Below the pieces are notes generated by a model. It was not told where the DNA came from, did not search any database, and saw only the letters and a list, made by a program, of their open reading frames with translations. Of a DNA stretch of 64,000 bases, positions 12,309 to 26,616 are shown in pieces. Positions within the stretch are counted from its first letter, which is position 1; every line of letters starts with the position of its first letter. Made by a program: the position numbers and the translations under genes. The stretch covers positions 22,879,057-22,943,056 of the forward strand of contig CP141148.1 of the NCBI GenBank assembly GCA_035235625.1. The letters run 5' to 3'. The DNA comes from Saururus chinensis. Taxonomy: Eukaryota; Streptophyta; Magnoliopsida; Piperales; Saururaceae.

Positions 12309-15300
12309 GTTAGTGGGAGTGTGACATTTACCATAAAGACACCCTCATTAGGTTTGATGCCCAAACAACCATCCTCATAAGCCTAACTCTAGGAGAAGAA
12401 AGATGAAATCTCATACACACAAAATCTAGATTACCCCACCAAGTATATGAGCATAACATGAAGAAGGTATGAGTGATGAAAGTTGATCTTAAAGGTTTGA
12501 AGAATCAATTAGAAAATTTAAGTAAATCCACCTTAGGTTGCCTTAGAATTGGATGACTAGGCAATGATAAGTAATCTCAAATCTTTAGGTAAGAGATTTA
12601 TTTCTTTTGATCTTTTGGACACACATATTTTTGTTTTTGTTTCATTTTTCCTTATTTTAATGTTACTTTTGTTCACAAGATTTGCAGCAAAAAAAAATTG
12701 AAAAACCTCAATAAAAACACGTCTTTACTTCCTACTATATTTTTTTTTGTAGGTTTTGATTTTTATTCAGCTCTTGATTAGAAGATTATTAATTTATTCT
12801 TAAGCTAAAAATGCAGTGATGTGTGGTTAATATACATTAACTAAGAAAGTGATGCACCAAAGAGAAGATTAAATTGATTTTCTTTTGCTTGATGTTGTAA
12901 TTCTCTGTTTTTAAATCTTGCATGCATCATGTTAAACTTAAGTCAATTTTATGAGTAGAAATGGAAATAGAATTCTTTGAATTAAGTTTACTTAGGATTT
13001 TAGATTTTAGTGGAGTCTTAGTGACCAAAATTAGAGGAAATTAAGCTAGACTTCTATCAAGGATTCAATGGCAACAATTCCTTGTAAGAAGACATCAATT
13101 GTGTAATGTAATACTTTATCTTTTCAAATAAAGGAATTGTCCTCGTGAAGATGATGGGAAGAGCTACCTACTTAAGTTGGCCTTGGGTCAGCCTAGGCTA
13201 GTGTGAAGCTTCCATCCACTTGACATAAAAAAATTATGTAAAAAAATAACGCATGAAAAAAATAAAAAAATAATACAAATTAAGATAATTCTAAAAAAGC
13301 CCAACACTAGAAAAATTGATTGAAGAAAAATATCATAACTCAGAAAAAGCAAGGGAAAAAATTGATTTTTTAATATTCATTTAAAAAATGATGTAAATAA
13401 ATTTTAGCTAAAGTGAGTAAATAATAAAAACTATGTATTTGCTAGAGTTTGAACAAATTTATCTCTTTTGAATAGGAAAGACCTTGAGAGATTCATGAAT
13501 GAATGAGACAAGAGTTAAACATTGGTGATTTCTTCAAAAATTTAATAAATCATACTAGTCTAACAAACTAATCTAAAGTAAGTTATATTCGACCATAATT
13601 TGTGGATGTACTCAGATTATGGGTAGAATTAATGAAAATTATCAAAAGAGCTCAACATGTGTCTTGTTGGACGGTTTGATTTTTAATTTGAGTTCTCTAA
13701 GTAGATTTGATGCGATTTCAATTGGAGAAATTCTTTTTTGAATTTTGGGAATTTATGGACAATTTTTAGATTTTTTTAAAAGTACATAAAAAATAGAAAA
13801 TTTTAAAAGTGTTCGATCCTGATCTCCAAAACAAACACGAGCTTTCGTATTTCAAAATAGACGATGTCTATAAGCCCCTCATTTTGACTTACAAAACTTG
13901 GAGAAGGAAGCTAGAGGTGGAGGAAGGCATTATACGAAGCTTATAAGCATATATTCATTGATTTACATTGTCAATTTCAAGATTTTGCATCACAACTAAG
14001 GTATGAACTATAATGAATTTTTTGTTCCTAATGAATTTCAAGTCGTTTTCAAAGCTTTTGAACTATATGATTGTTCTAATTAGTTAGATCTAGCTTCCTA
14101 AAAATTTTAATGCAATTTCATTTAGTAAAAATTGAGTTTTCAAAGATTTTTCATTTCGTATCTTAAAAAATCAGTAAAAATTGGAAATTTAAAAATTCGT
14201 GAAGATAGGTTCAAATTGTATAGTTGGTATAGTTATACACTTTGATCTACTCACTAAAACCTACCTTGTGTCAAAATTTGGGATCAATCGGGTACAATTG
14301 TTATTTAGGGTTACTTTAGTAATTTTTAAAATGGGAATGTTTTTGTAAAATTTATTTATTTTTTGAAAATTTTCCAGATATTTTTTACTGATCATATTCA
14401 TTACTTAGATTCTTAATTATCGCTAGGATTTAATATTAAATTGTTTAGATGGGTAAGATGAAAACATCTGTGTTGAAGATGAAAACGATCGACCCTACAC
14501 TTGAGGATATAGGGAGTTCTTCTGCTACTCTTGAGCATGCGAGGATCATTGGATGTGAAAGATATATAGTATATGTGCCTCTACAGCCATTGATGGACTA
14601 GATTGAAGATAGAGCAATTTGGATAGCTTATTTTCAAACGATATCTACATCCAACACCCTTGCTTACCCTAGAATTGTATGTTAGTAGTTCACTTCACTG
14701 CGGAAGGAGGACGAGGAGTCCTTGGTTGGATTAGTCAGAGGGACGATAGTATGAGTTACCTCGGATATCATTGCGGAGGCTATCAATGTTTAGTGACGCT
14801 CAATGCGTTATTCACTCTTCAATAAATATGTATTTCATGATGATAACATCATTATCGAGTATCTTATTGGACTTGAGTGAGGACGATCTCTCAACATGTC
14901 TATATTTGCACACTCTATGACCCCGACTTTTGAATATTGCATGTGATCACGCAATACAACATATGGAGTGGCCGCAAGGAGAGGGTGGAACAGACAATGA
15001 CTCAAATTCTCTGCATGCTTTCCGAGACCCACCTTGAGCTCGACTTGCCTTCCATTATCTTTGGGCGGCTAATGATATTTCTAAATGGGCATACACATGC
15101 GATTTTATCATATCCATATACTCTTTGTCACATTTTCTTCTCACAACATGTGAGGATCATCAAGATAGAGCCTACCATGGTTTGTATAGGACCCATTGAA
15201 GAGTCTAAGTACGACAGATGATCTCGCACACCAGAGATAGAGTCCCAAAGCCACAGGATGATGCACAAATTCCTGAGGATGTCCTATAAGAGCCTAGACT

Positions 15301-15984
15301 TGCCCAATGATGACTATTGGAGATTCCAAACTCCCACCTAGTTACTTATGCAAATTTGATGGCTGTTAGATGAGAGATTATTGACATAGTTTGTAATGGT
15401 TTTGTGGATCATTGACGACTGATACAGGATGGGTCTCAACATTCGATGGATATTCTGGTGAGGGGCAGGATGATGCTTGTGCAACTTGATGTTTTTATTT
15501 ACTTTTTGATATATGGCTTGTTAAAATTTTGTCAGTTTATGATTTGTATTTTCTTGATAATTTTCATGTATTACGAAACTGTGTAGTTTAAGATGAGCTT
15601 GTTTTGAGACATGTGATGATTATTGTTTATTATTTTCTTGTCTTTTATATTTATTACTCGACTCTTAAGTTTAATTGAATATTTTCTTTAATTATTTATT
15701 CAATTTTTGTCTATTTGTGTCAAAAAAGGGGAGAAAGTGATTATGAAATATCATGTACTATCTCATGCTTATTTGAACAATACCATGCAATTAAATTTTT
15801 GTTAAGTGTGCAAGATAAATAGAGGTTTCAATATTTTTTCAATATCAATTCCAAATGGTCTTAGGTCTTAGTTAAGTCAAAGTATAAATGTTTGTACAAG
15901 TGAAAGTAAATGCGCTAAATTGTCTAATAATTTTTTATTTTCATACTTGTAGTGGTTTGTCATGAAATAGCCAAAGAATGAGAC
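12309..15984 (+). mobile_element. Internal region of copia-like array unit A (fossil)
   Basis: Order: decayed gag zinc-knuckle region (12309-12560); long noncoding AT-rich spacer (12561-14448), near-copied at 19300-20520; the extra gene (14449-about 15480); 3' leader with a second copy of the 'tttgtcatgaaatagccaaa' motif; then the LTR at 15985. No protease, integrase or reverse transcriptase is visible, so the unit is non-autonomous or internally deleted. It is clearly broken in many places. Confidence 0.65.
14449..15480 (+). pseudogene. Extra gene of the copia-like family, resembling the plant transposon protein domain (fossil)
   Basis: Begins ATGGGTAAGATGAAAAC at 14449. Readings such as ESLVGLVRGTI, DIIAEAINV, LELDLPSIIFGRLMIFLNG and LSYPYTLCHIFFSQHVRI resemble the domain annotated as 'putative plant transposon protein' (PF20167-like), which is common in plant retroelements between pol and the 3' LTR. 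The end carries LMAVR and IIDIVCNGF readings shared with the other units. Its role is unknown. The copy is broken; parallel remnants lie at 20530-21230 and 38395-38950. Confidence 0.5.
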
Positions 15985-17235
15985 TATTAGAATGTATGAG
16001 AGGATATATAATGTAATTAGCTAATTTCATTGATCAAACTATGTTGAAACTTTATGTATGATTTTAGTCTTTAGAGTCTTATTAGATTTGGTTGTGGTTA
16101 ATTCAGATTGGATTTAAAAGACTTGAACAAAAGGAACAAGTGTGTTTTGAAATTTCAAGAGACTACATTGAGTGTTGAAGGTATGATATACACACTCGTA
16201 CCCAAATAACTTAAAAGTTAAGTATAAACAATTGATTAAAGTGGTTTTAGAAGTTTTGAGACATTTTAAATCAAAATCTAGAAAATTGTTCATAAATGAT
16301 TGATCACGTTTGAACACAGGAGTTGCAGTGATTGATCATTTAAATAATTGTTGTTTAGATTTTAAACATAAGTAGTGACCGATCGATTACTTGCTCAATA
16401 GATCAATCGATTGGCAATTTCGTTTAGGCAGAGATAGTGATCGATTGACGCTTGAAGCTTAAGTTAACTAGTTTAAGAGTTCCAGAATAAAGTCTTTTCC
16501 TACCTTGGATTCTTTTACCCTAATCGACTTAAAACACTATAAAATGACTAGGCATGGAAGAAATTAAAAGGAGGAAAATGATTATTCAAGTTGAGAAAAA
16601 GGAGTCTTTTGTCATTATTTTCTCTGATCCACAATTGATTTTTGAGAGAATTTTCTTCATGGTGAGAGAAGTATAATAGACATACAACAAGAGCACAATA
16701 CACACACATGAGTTTGAGGAGGAGCAATTGAATCCTCATTGAGGAGTTATTGAAGACACTTAAGGCAAATCAACAATAAAAAAAGGAGTTTTAATCCAGG
16801 AAGCATGAGACAAAGACCGAACAAGGAAGAGAAAAGCTTGAAGACTTAGAGGAGAAGACTTGAAAGCCAACAACAAAAGAGGAGGAGGTCTAAGAAAATG
16901 AAGTTTGTGTTAGAGTCTCAATAGAGGTGGGTGATTTATTTTGGTCTTGTAAAAGGTCTTGCTTACTAATGCATTGATTTGGGCTTTGTTAGGTTGTTCG
17001 TGGTTTTTTACACTAGTTTAGGTTTTCCACATTAATCCTTGAGTGCGTCTTGCATGCTTATGGTTTGATTATTTGACAGATTAATTATGAATACATATAA
17101 AGATTACGTTTTTATCATTTCCTCTACGTAAATAAATTCCTGCACATAAAATCCAAAACTCTTAATTCTTACTTTGTTTGAAATACTAGTTTTAGGAGCT
17201 CTTTTGATAACTATTGGCTAGATTAGATGGATATA
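15985..17235 (+). mobile_element. Copia-like LTR shared by array units A and B
   Basis: Starts TATTAGAATGTATGAGAGG after a purine-rich stretch and ends near 17235 with the family tail ('tagattagatggatat'). A GATCGAT block at 16378-16450 (ACCGATCGATTACTT, ATCAATCGATTGG) lies 90-160 bp upstream of TATAAAAT at 16539-16546, followed by the untranslated leader. At about 1.25 kb it is the longest copy. It serves as 3' LTR of the left unit and 5' LTR of the right one, as in an array made by unequal recombination. Confidence 0.65.
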
Positions 17236-17513
17236 AAAATCTCAAGTTCTTATGAGGATAGATTTAGAAGGTTTAAGGGTCAAGAAAGAGAGAAGAAACG
17301 TAAAGTCTTCCAAACCACCTACTCCGATGATAGCTCATATGAAGAAGAAGAGTTATGCAAGTACATTGCCTTCCATGCAAGTGTGATGAAAGTAGGTTCT
17401 TATGAGGGGTCTTATGAGTCAAATTCTAATGATTTGAACTCAAAGTGTATTTCTAAGTTTGATTCTAATAAGTATAGGAATTTCATTCAACATGTCACGA
17501 TTTTAACAAGAAA

Positions 17514-18657
17514 TGTCGGTTTGTAAATACGAAGCATGGGAAACAAACCTAGAATTATAAAGTGCTCCTAACTGAAAATCAAGTTACAAGGTATATCTTC
17601 CTATTCTAAAAACAAAGAAAAACCAATATTTTGATTTTACTTATGCTAGTGTGCGCTATTCTAATGTGTTCTAATGAAAAATCAACTAAACAATAAAAAA
17701 TCAAACACATTAGAATTTTTATGTCGAAACCCTTTACGAAAAAAACCACAGGACAGTCTATCCAGACCAACTATACACTATGTAATTTAAGATTACACAG
17801 TTACCATTTAGAAGACAAAAGACTTCGTTTTCTTCAATTCAGTTGGTTCTTCACACCACCTAACTATGAATCAACCACTCCTTAGTTATTTACCGGCATC
17901 CAATTGGTCTTCATGCCTCGTTGTGCTTCAAAATGATCAAGCTCTTCATGTCTTCACTCCTTGGTATAAATATCATTTGTACTTGATTTTTTCAATAATA
18001 ATCTTCAATAAACACTTCACCACTCAAGTATTTTTGTGCTCTAATCTCATACCTAATAACTCTTTTAATTAAGATAGAAAAGACTCATGAGCTAGAAGAC
18101 TATTTCAATGTAAACACCATTGAAGCATCTTCTCCTTTCATATCTAACTTTTGTAAAACATTCTCTATTCTCTCCTCATGTTCTCAAACCCTTTTTATAA
18201 ACTCCCCGTGTCCAAAAAGGAGTTTCATTCAAACTAGGAATCGAAATTAAACCGGAATGGTCTAATTTAAGTAATTGCAACACATTATTTGATAAGGCGA
18301 TCAATCGTTTTCCAGTTCGGTCTATTCATTTAACTTGAATCAATCGATCTATTGAAGCAGTGATCGATTGATCACAATCTCGTTTAGAAATATTGAACAA
18401 AATTATGAAAATTCATTCAAAACTTCTCCATCACTCATCTTCATACCCATATGATGCTTATTTTTCCCTAAAGTACGCGAGTTTGATATGTGTGCATGTT
18501 TTTTACCAATCGAAACACGAATTTGAGTATTATTCAAGCTCCGTTTTCAGAAATTGATCTTTAGACATAACATAACTCAAAATTACATGCCTTTATAGAA
18601 TTGTTTTGATCACATAAATAAACTAATACTTGACATATGACAACATATATTCTTACA
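17514..18657 (-). mobile_element. Solo LTR with 5-bp target duplication AGAAA
   Basis: A 1144-bp block that on the minus strand starts TGTAAGAATATATG and ends ACCGACA. It is flanked by AGAAA at 17509-17513 and 18658-18662. It sits inside the gag region of array unit B. A minus-strand TATAAAAAG at 18191-18199 has a GATCGAT block (18297-18375) upstream, so it belongs to the same broad LTR family. There is no internal region, which is typical after LTR-LTR recombination. Confidence 0.75.
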
Positions 18658-20529
18658 AGAAAAACTAGGAATCTTGAGTGAGAGTTGAAGAATAAGGATG
18701 AGGAACTTGAATTTGTCTCTCAAGAGATAGTCAAGTTGATAGTGTTGAATAGGAACTGATGAGTGAGCTTACAAATCTTAAAGCTAAGATTGAAAAGGAA
18801 AGAGAGAGTTCTAGTACTCTCAGTAGAGAACTCATGTCCTCTAAAGAGAAGCTAGGTATTTTCAAGAGTGGGACAAAATTTTTAGAGACAACGATTAGCA
18901 GTGGTCAAACTCATAGAATGACCTTAGGTTTCAAGTCTTCAATGCTTACACTCATAGTCAAACTTTACTTTTGTGAAGGGCAAAGAGAGTCATTAAACCT
19001 CCAAGGTAGTACCAAATCCACTATAGCCAAGAGGGAGATGGTTGAAATTGAAATCTAGTCTTGTGAGAGTGTGTGACATTTGCCATTGAGACACCCACAC
19101 TAAGTTTGAGTGCCCTAACAACCACCCTCACAAACCTAGTTCAAGGAGAAAGGTGAAGAGATCCCCATCACATGCAAACCCTAGGATACCCTACCAATTG
19201 TATGAGCATAACAATAAGAAGGTGTAGATGAGGAAACATGATCTTCAAGCACTGAAAGATGAAATAGGGAGAATAAGCAAAATGCCCTTAGATAGGTAGG
19301 TAAGGCTAAGGAACAACAAATTTGATTTCTATATCCATGAGTTAATACTTACTACCTTTTGGACACACATGATTTTAGTTTTTTGTTTCATTTTAGTTTT
19401 GTTTTCATGATTGTTATTTCTTCATAGGTTTTGAATTAAAATAAAAAATAGAAAAATTTAAAAAACACAAAAAAATGAGTTGTTGCTTTTTAGTTTTATT
19501 GCTTAGTTTTTGTTGTTTTTGAATATGGTCAACTCTTGATATTAAAGGTCATTAGTTATCTCTTAAGCTGAAACACTATGATGTGTGGTTAACATGCCTT
19601 GGCTAAGAGAGGAATGCACTAAGGTGAGTGAAGATGAATTCAATTTCTATTCTTTGATGTTGCGATTATTTGTTTTCGAAATTTTGCACACAACATGTTA
19701 AAGTTGAGTCAATTTTATGAGTGGAGATCGAAAGAAATTTTTTTGACATAAGTTGACTTAGGGGTTTAGATTCTAGTAGAGTCATAGTAATCAAAATTAG
19801 ACGAATTTAAGCTAGACTCTTTTTAGGATTCAATGACTACAAATTCCTTGTAAAGAGTCATAATGGTTGTACATGCTTCTATATTTTATTTGGCAAAGGA
19901 ATTGTCCTTGTAAAGATAATGGGAAAGGGCAACTTAGGTCGGTCTAGGCTAGTATGAAAGCTCTCATCCACTTGACATAAAAAAAATATGACATAGAATA
20001 AATAAAATAAATGGTGTAACTTGAGAGGATTTATAAAGAGCTAAGAACTAAACATATGAATTGAGAAAATATATCATAACTCATAATAAGGAAAATTAAT
20101 TATGATTTATTTTTTATAGAAAAATATACATAGATTCTAGCTAAAATATTTTGAAAAATGAGAACTATGTCTTTGCTAGAGTCGGAATGAATTTATCTCT
20201 TTTGAATAAGAAAGACCTTGACAGATTCATGAGTGAAGGAGACATGAGATAAATAATGGTGGTTTCCTCAAAAAATTTATAAAAGAGAGTTAAAATGTTA
20301 AAATGAAAAATTGAAGATTGAAAATCACTAACAAATGAAGTGGACTAATCTAAGGGAAGGTATAAATGACAATAATATATGGATACACTTATATTAAGAG
20401 TCAAATTAATAAAATTTAATAAGAGAGCTCAACATATATTGCTTTCAATGTTTTTATTTTTATTTTGAGTTTTAGAAATCAAAATGATGTGATTTTAATG
20501 GAAAATAGTTGCCTTTGAATTTAGGGATT

Positions 20530-21230
20530 TTATGTGTTGATGAGTGAGCTACATGAGCATACCCTCATTGGAGTAGTGAATGGGACTACTATCCCTATCA
20601 TGCCCAACATCATAGCCTCGGCTATATGAGTGGAGCTCAGGGATCTTTACTAACCTTTATTCACTAAATTTACATTTCCTGATGATATTGTGATCATTGG
20701 AGTCTGATCGGCATGGAGACAAGATGTTCTTTGGATATTGTGATCCAGGCTCATTCATTGACCCTAGACTTATGACTTTTGCACATGATTGACTAGTACG
20801 ATATATGGAGTGATAGTTGGAAAAGAGTTATCAGGATGATGGCCTAGATCCTTTACTTGCGGTAAGTGCCTGACATCAAGGTTGATCTGCCTTCTATCAT
20901 ATCTAGGTAAATTGTACATTTCTCCATGGACATATACACGAGATGTTGTTGTACACTTACATCCTATCAAAGATTTTCTAGACTCAGAGAGTTTTAGATG
21001 CCTAATGCTACTGATGAGGAGAGCCAACATAGAGGAGGCAATCAGATGCAGATGATGCATGACCAACTACATATGTATAGCTGATGGAGGTTCATTGTGA
21101 GCTTATGGACATTGTGAAACAAAATTTTGACTAGCTAGAGGAGCTGGTTCATCATCGCTCTTTCTATTCCGATGCGTAGACAAATGTTGAGGGGGGATGA
21201 TGATGATAATAATGATTTGGATGACAACAA
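20530..21230 (+). pseudogene. Second copy of the extra gene of the copia-like family (fossil)
   Basis: Readings such as LMSELHEHTLIGVVNGTT and FTKFTFPDDIVII align with the copy at 14449-15480 (ESLVGLVRGTI, FNKYVFHDDNIII), and the stretch 'gtacgatatatggagtg' matches 'caatacaacatatggagtg' in unit A. The copy is decayed. Confidence 0.45.
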
Positions 21231-21640
21231 GTCTTGATGTGTTTATTTTTATATCGTTTTGATGTATTTCTTCTTAAAACCTATGATCATCATGATATGC
21301 ACTCTTTTGATTATTCTGATGTGGTTTAACTTGAAAATACTTAGTGACATGTGTGGATTATTGTTTATTTATTTCATGTTTTTGTTCTTACTTGCTTGAC
21401 TTACATGATTTAATGTTTATTTTCTTTAATTTTAGTTTCACTTTTTGCTTATTTCAGACAAAATGGGCTAGAAAAGATTATGAAAAATTAAGTATTTTAC
21501 TTCATATTTAATTAAGCAGTACTCTACCAAATGATTTTGTTAAAGTGTGTAGGTTAAGTACAAGTTCAAGGCTTTTCAAGATCAATTTCAAATGGTCTTA
21601 GTTGAGTCAATATAAATTTTGTACTAGTGAAAGTCAATGT

Positions 21641-22573
<933 letters not shown>

Positions 22574-22699
22574 ATCTCCCCCTTTAGCTATTTCATAACA
22601 AAATACTACAAGTTATGAAAAAAATACAACTATGACATTTTAGTGTCTCATATATTTTTTTATTCTAAGACTCTAGAGTACCGCAATGTTCCGATGAGT

Positions 22700-23750
22700 A
22701 TGATATATATGTTATTTTATCCCTCTTTGCTTTATTTTCTAGTCCTGATTAGGAGTTAATATAGCTTATATAGCTAGAAATTATTTTCTCAAGTGATCAA
22801 TTGGCCTTATAGGGTGATCTATCACCCTACATGACTAATAGTGTGATCAATCGGCCTACATGACTAGTAGGGTGATCGACTAGGCTGCGAATTTCAGGGA
22901 TACAATAGATTTTTGGATTGATTGGCTCTATAGCCCAATCATTTATGTAATACACATTTTCCCAATTTTAGCCATTTTTATTCCTTTTTAAAGACAAACT
23001 TCTCAACTGACTTAGAGGCCTATATAAACACTCTATTAGCAAAGATTAAGGGGATCTAACCCTAATTTATGAAGGTTTAAAGTGAAGAAGGAGAAGGTTT
23101 AATCAAGAGTTTTCATCAATATGCGAGGGTCTTCATCAACCATGAGAGGCTAAAGATTTGAAGCTTAGGAATTTGATGAAGCCATAGATGAGTAGCAATA
23201 TTCTCTTATTAATATTTAGGAATTTTGTTTTGTGTAAGAAATTTCATGACAAGAGATTCCATGAAGGAAGAGGCTTTAATGTTTAATTCAATTCTATATT
23301 TTTTTTGCATATGGTATTGGTATTCACATAAATTCCAATGCTTATAGTTTAGATGAGATGGTCATGCAATAATATTTTATGTTTATGTGATTAATTTATT
23401 GGATGAGTTATGCTAAGGTTAGAGGAGTCATGCATATAGCCTTATATTAGTATAGATGATTCGTACCAAATTGAAGATAATTTAGACCATGTAAATAATT
23501 ACAAATTTCTCTGAGATGTTCTAGCTTGTAGTTAAGACCATCTATGTTATACAAAAACGTGAGCATGATTGTTATGAGAGGCATTGTCCTAGTTCTTTTG
23601 TAGATTTACATTTCTAAGTTAGTTCTCATAATATTGCCTTTTCATTTAATTTAAGTTTGTGTTAGTTTAAGTTTTTAATTCAAAATGGATTTTCTTTGAG
23701 TTTGGTAATAATTCAATCCGTCCATATAGTTCAACAATACTTGTGGGAGA
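22700..23750 (+). mobile_element. Copia-like LTR (plus) with tandem GATCAATCGGCC words
   Basis: Contains TATATAAAC at 23021-23029 followed by a noncoding leader. Upstream, at 22795-22940, the words GTGATCAATTGGCC, GTGATCAATCGGCC and GTGATCGACTAGGC recur about every 50 bp around 'ctacatgactagtag'. This matches the block-then-TATA layout of the other LTRs. Edges are approximate and no gag or pol follows. Confidence 0.45.
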
Positions 23751-26427
23751 TCTAAACAAGAAACTATGTGAATTATCCCCATTATATTTTGCATGATCAT
23801 ACACAATTATTTTAAGGTTAATTGTCTACTTGGACGTCATCTATAAGGTGGGATGATCACACTCTAAAGTTGTGGCAACAATAAATAGCTTCCTACGACT
23901 CCTCGAAATGTATATAGCTTCACGAAGAATATTCAAACTCTTGCTGAATACTTTTACCTGCCCCATTCATGACATGGAGCTAAGGTCCACAACATCACAT
24001 GAACCCAAGTGGTAGGTATTCTCAACCTTCTATGATTGCTGAGAACCTCATTTGCACTATACTATGATCCATTGAAGATCCAAACAACTTCAATACATGA
24101 GGTGAGACAGGGGCCAAGACCCTATGAAGATTGAGTACCCCATCCACATGTCTAAGATAGACCCACACACGGAGTCTAGATTGACACAAGTGACATTGCC
24201 CTCAAGTGTCATTTGTCAACTCACTACTCTCTTCTGTAACCCCAAACTTGGGGTATGCATTACCCCTTTAAATATCTTTTATCATATCTTATCTCTGTTT
24301 ACTTACATTTATTATGCAATTAAAACATGTCAAACATTCCACTAACCGACTAATGTCATAGTAAAAAGATACTTCAAAAGCCCAAGACCTAATAAGGTAG
24401 GTCAGACCTATGATATGTGAATGTCAATGTCAATGGCCATCAATACCTCCATTGACACATTAGTTCCAACTGATAATATAGGAAGACTTTTGTGAGACAT
24501 ATTCATTGACATCATCGTTGATGCATCAGACCCCTTGTCAATACCTAGTATACCTCAAAGGCATGTCCCTACACATTTATACTAGGAACAATCCATCTTT
24601 CCAAAACCCCAACACTCTATTGAATCTTCAGTATCAGTGTTGGTGTGCATTACATAAGTGTAAATAAATTCCAAAATTGATCCCAAATGAAGTTTTCCCA
24701 ATACTTAATTCGTGAATAATCTCTTGTAACTTAATAGGGTTGCTATTCTTAATATTGAACATACATAAGTAATAGAATCTCTCAATCCTTGACCCTATGC
24801 TCAATTAATCAACAGTATCATGAACTTCTTACTGGTCATTGAGTAAGTACTCAATATGAAACAATTCAAATTTTGTGTCATAGTTTTAGTCTATTTTCTT
24901 ACTACTATACCCCATTGACATATTCAATATGATTCTAAAGAATTTAAAACATGCACTGCGAATAAACTTCTTCTTCAAGTTTAAACTTTACACAAAAGAA
25001 CTCATTCGTTTGAGGTTTAGTGATCTGATCTTTTTCCTGAACTCAAAATCCTCTCTCACGTGCATTGATGGCCATTTCTTTCAGAACTCATCCCTTCCCA
25101 TGTCGCTTCCGGACTCAGCGTGCTCTCTGCCCTCATCCTTCTTGATTGTGAGAAGTTTTTAAAGGAATGGATGTTTAAGCGACATCAAAGCATATTTATA
25201 TGAAGGAAGAAACTGAATTCTAGTATGTAACTACCAATTCTATACAGTTTATAATTTTGTTGGCACCATCAACATGCTGATGAACCTACATTCCTATAAA
25301 CATGCTCACTGACGTGTTAGTGTATGCATCAATGGTCTTAATATCTTCAAGTGTCACACAAAGAATCCTAAGTTAAGGAAATATTAATTAAATAAACTAC
25401 TAGAGTCCAAGATAAACAAAAGATTAAAAAATAGACTCCTAAATGAATAAAAGACTATCACATACCCTAAAAGCAAAAAAAGACTATCATAAGAAGAATC
25501 TTGTGCCATATTACCACTACGCCTCAGCTGCATCACTATGGGCCTACGTCATCCATGGGTTCGGTCCCATTCCTCCATATGTTGTAAGCTAGCCCGCAAT
25601 GCATCAAGGAGTGATTTGGGGAGTCAATAGACTCAATCATGAAATTATACTATTTTTTCGTTATCATAGAGTTTTGACTCGGAAAGCTAAGAAGTGGAAT
25701 TAACGAGAGCTATATTTGGAATCAAAATTGAGTTTTAGAACTATGGATTTCTAGTCACAACACTTAGAACACTAATTTAATACTTGATCACGAAAAACTT
25801 CATGTCAAATAAATAATATGTTAGAATTAGTACAACTTATTCAATAAATAACATTCAAGCACTTATGATTGCAGTAAAGAAATGAGTCCAAGGTTTAAAA
25901 ACACGTGAACCTAAAGTATAAGCATTCTAAATGGAAATCAATAGAGTAGTAAGCACATATGTATAAGAAATTAGTTATAAAATTTGAATGGAATAGCATG
26001 CTGTAACATCCGAAATAGAAAAAGCATGGTATAACATCAAGAGTCTATTAACACGCTAATTTAATCATTAAACAAAAGTCTCACTTGCACATGCTGCAAA
26101 TGGTAGACCTGATAAAATGAAGTATACCTCTCCTTCCTTGACACTTGGAGATAGAAATTTTCAACTCATAAGTAGCCAAGACAAATCTGTTAGCAGACTT
26201 CTTTCACATTTACTGAATTATTAAATTCATCAAAGCGCTTAAATTAGAGTACAAAGAACAAAAAGCAAACAAGTCAGCCACTAAACTAAGTCTTCAATAG
26301 ATCACATCATTGAATTGAAGAGAGCCTTACTTTTCTTGTTCTACTTTATGAATTAGAAAAGGAACTCCAAGGTAGATATGTCTAATTAAAAAAATTATAA
26401 AAATAGTGCAAAAGTACTAAGAGTCCT
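23751..26427. other. Gene-poor DNA, nothing firmly recognised
   Basis: AT-rich DNA with only short frames. Some stretches near 23860-24930 read like decayed LTR or leader DNA, but no diagnostic motif was found. No tRNA, intact exon structure or TIR was seen. Confidence 0.3.
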
Positions 26428-26616
26428 GTTTATATGAGCCCAGGCTCACATGTGCCTACGTGAGCCCGGGCTCTATGGGCTGTTGGATTTACATCCGGCG
26501 GCCCATAATACTCACGGGCATTTAAACCCGTAAGTATATGGGCCACCGGATGTAAATCCGACGGCCCATAGAGCCAGGGCTCACGTAGGCGTGTGTGAGC
26601 CCAAGCTCATATAAAC
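26428..26616. mobile_element. Foldback MITE, 189 bp
   Basis: The whole element is one imperfect inverted repeat. It begins GTTTATATGAGCCC and ends GAGCCCAAGCTCATATAAAC, and the arms meet around 'cacgggcatttaaacccgt' near 26520. Arms of about 80-90 bp differ at only a handful of positions. It is noncoding, with no clear target duplication. A non-autonomous DNA transposon (foldback MITE) is the best reading; the superfamily is unknown. Confidence 0.8.

Larger units (their letters stand above)
17236..21640 (+). mobile_element. Internal region of copia-like array unit B (fossil)
   Basis: Starts with gag-type sequence: an acidic SDDSSYEEEELCKYIAFHAS run, as in copia gag before the coiled coil, then (right of the solo LTR at 17514-18657) a Glu/Lys-rich coiled coil with SELTNLKAKIEKERESS, then a zinc-knuckle region at 19060-19290. 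A spacer (19300-20520) nearly copies that of unit A. The extra gene follows at 20530-21230. The 3' end stops at about 21640 against an inverted LTR, so the unit has lost its own 3' LTR. Broken in many places; no pol seen. Confidence 0.65.

Noticed and set aside
24929-25162. 77-codon frame with Leu/Phe/Ser-rich product
   Set aside because: No domain, no splice-compatible neighbours and no start context; a chance frame in AT-rich DNA.
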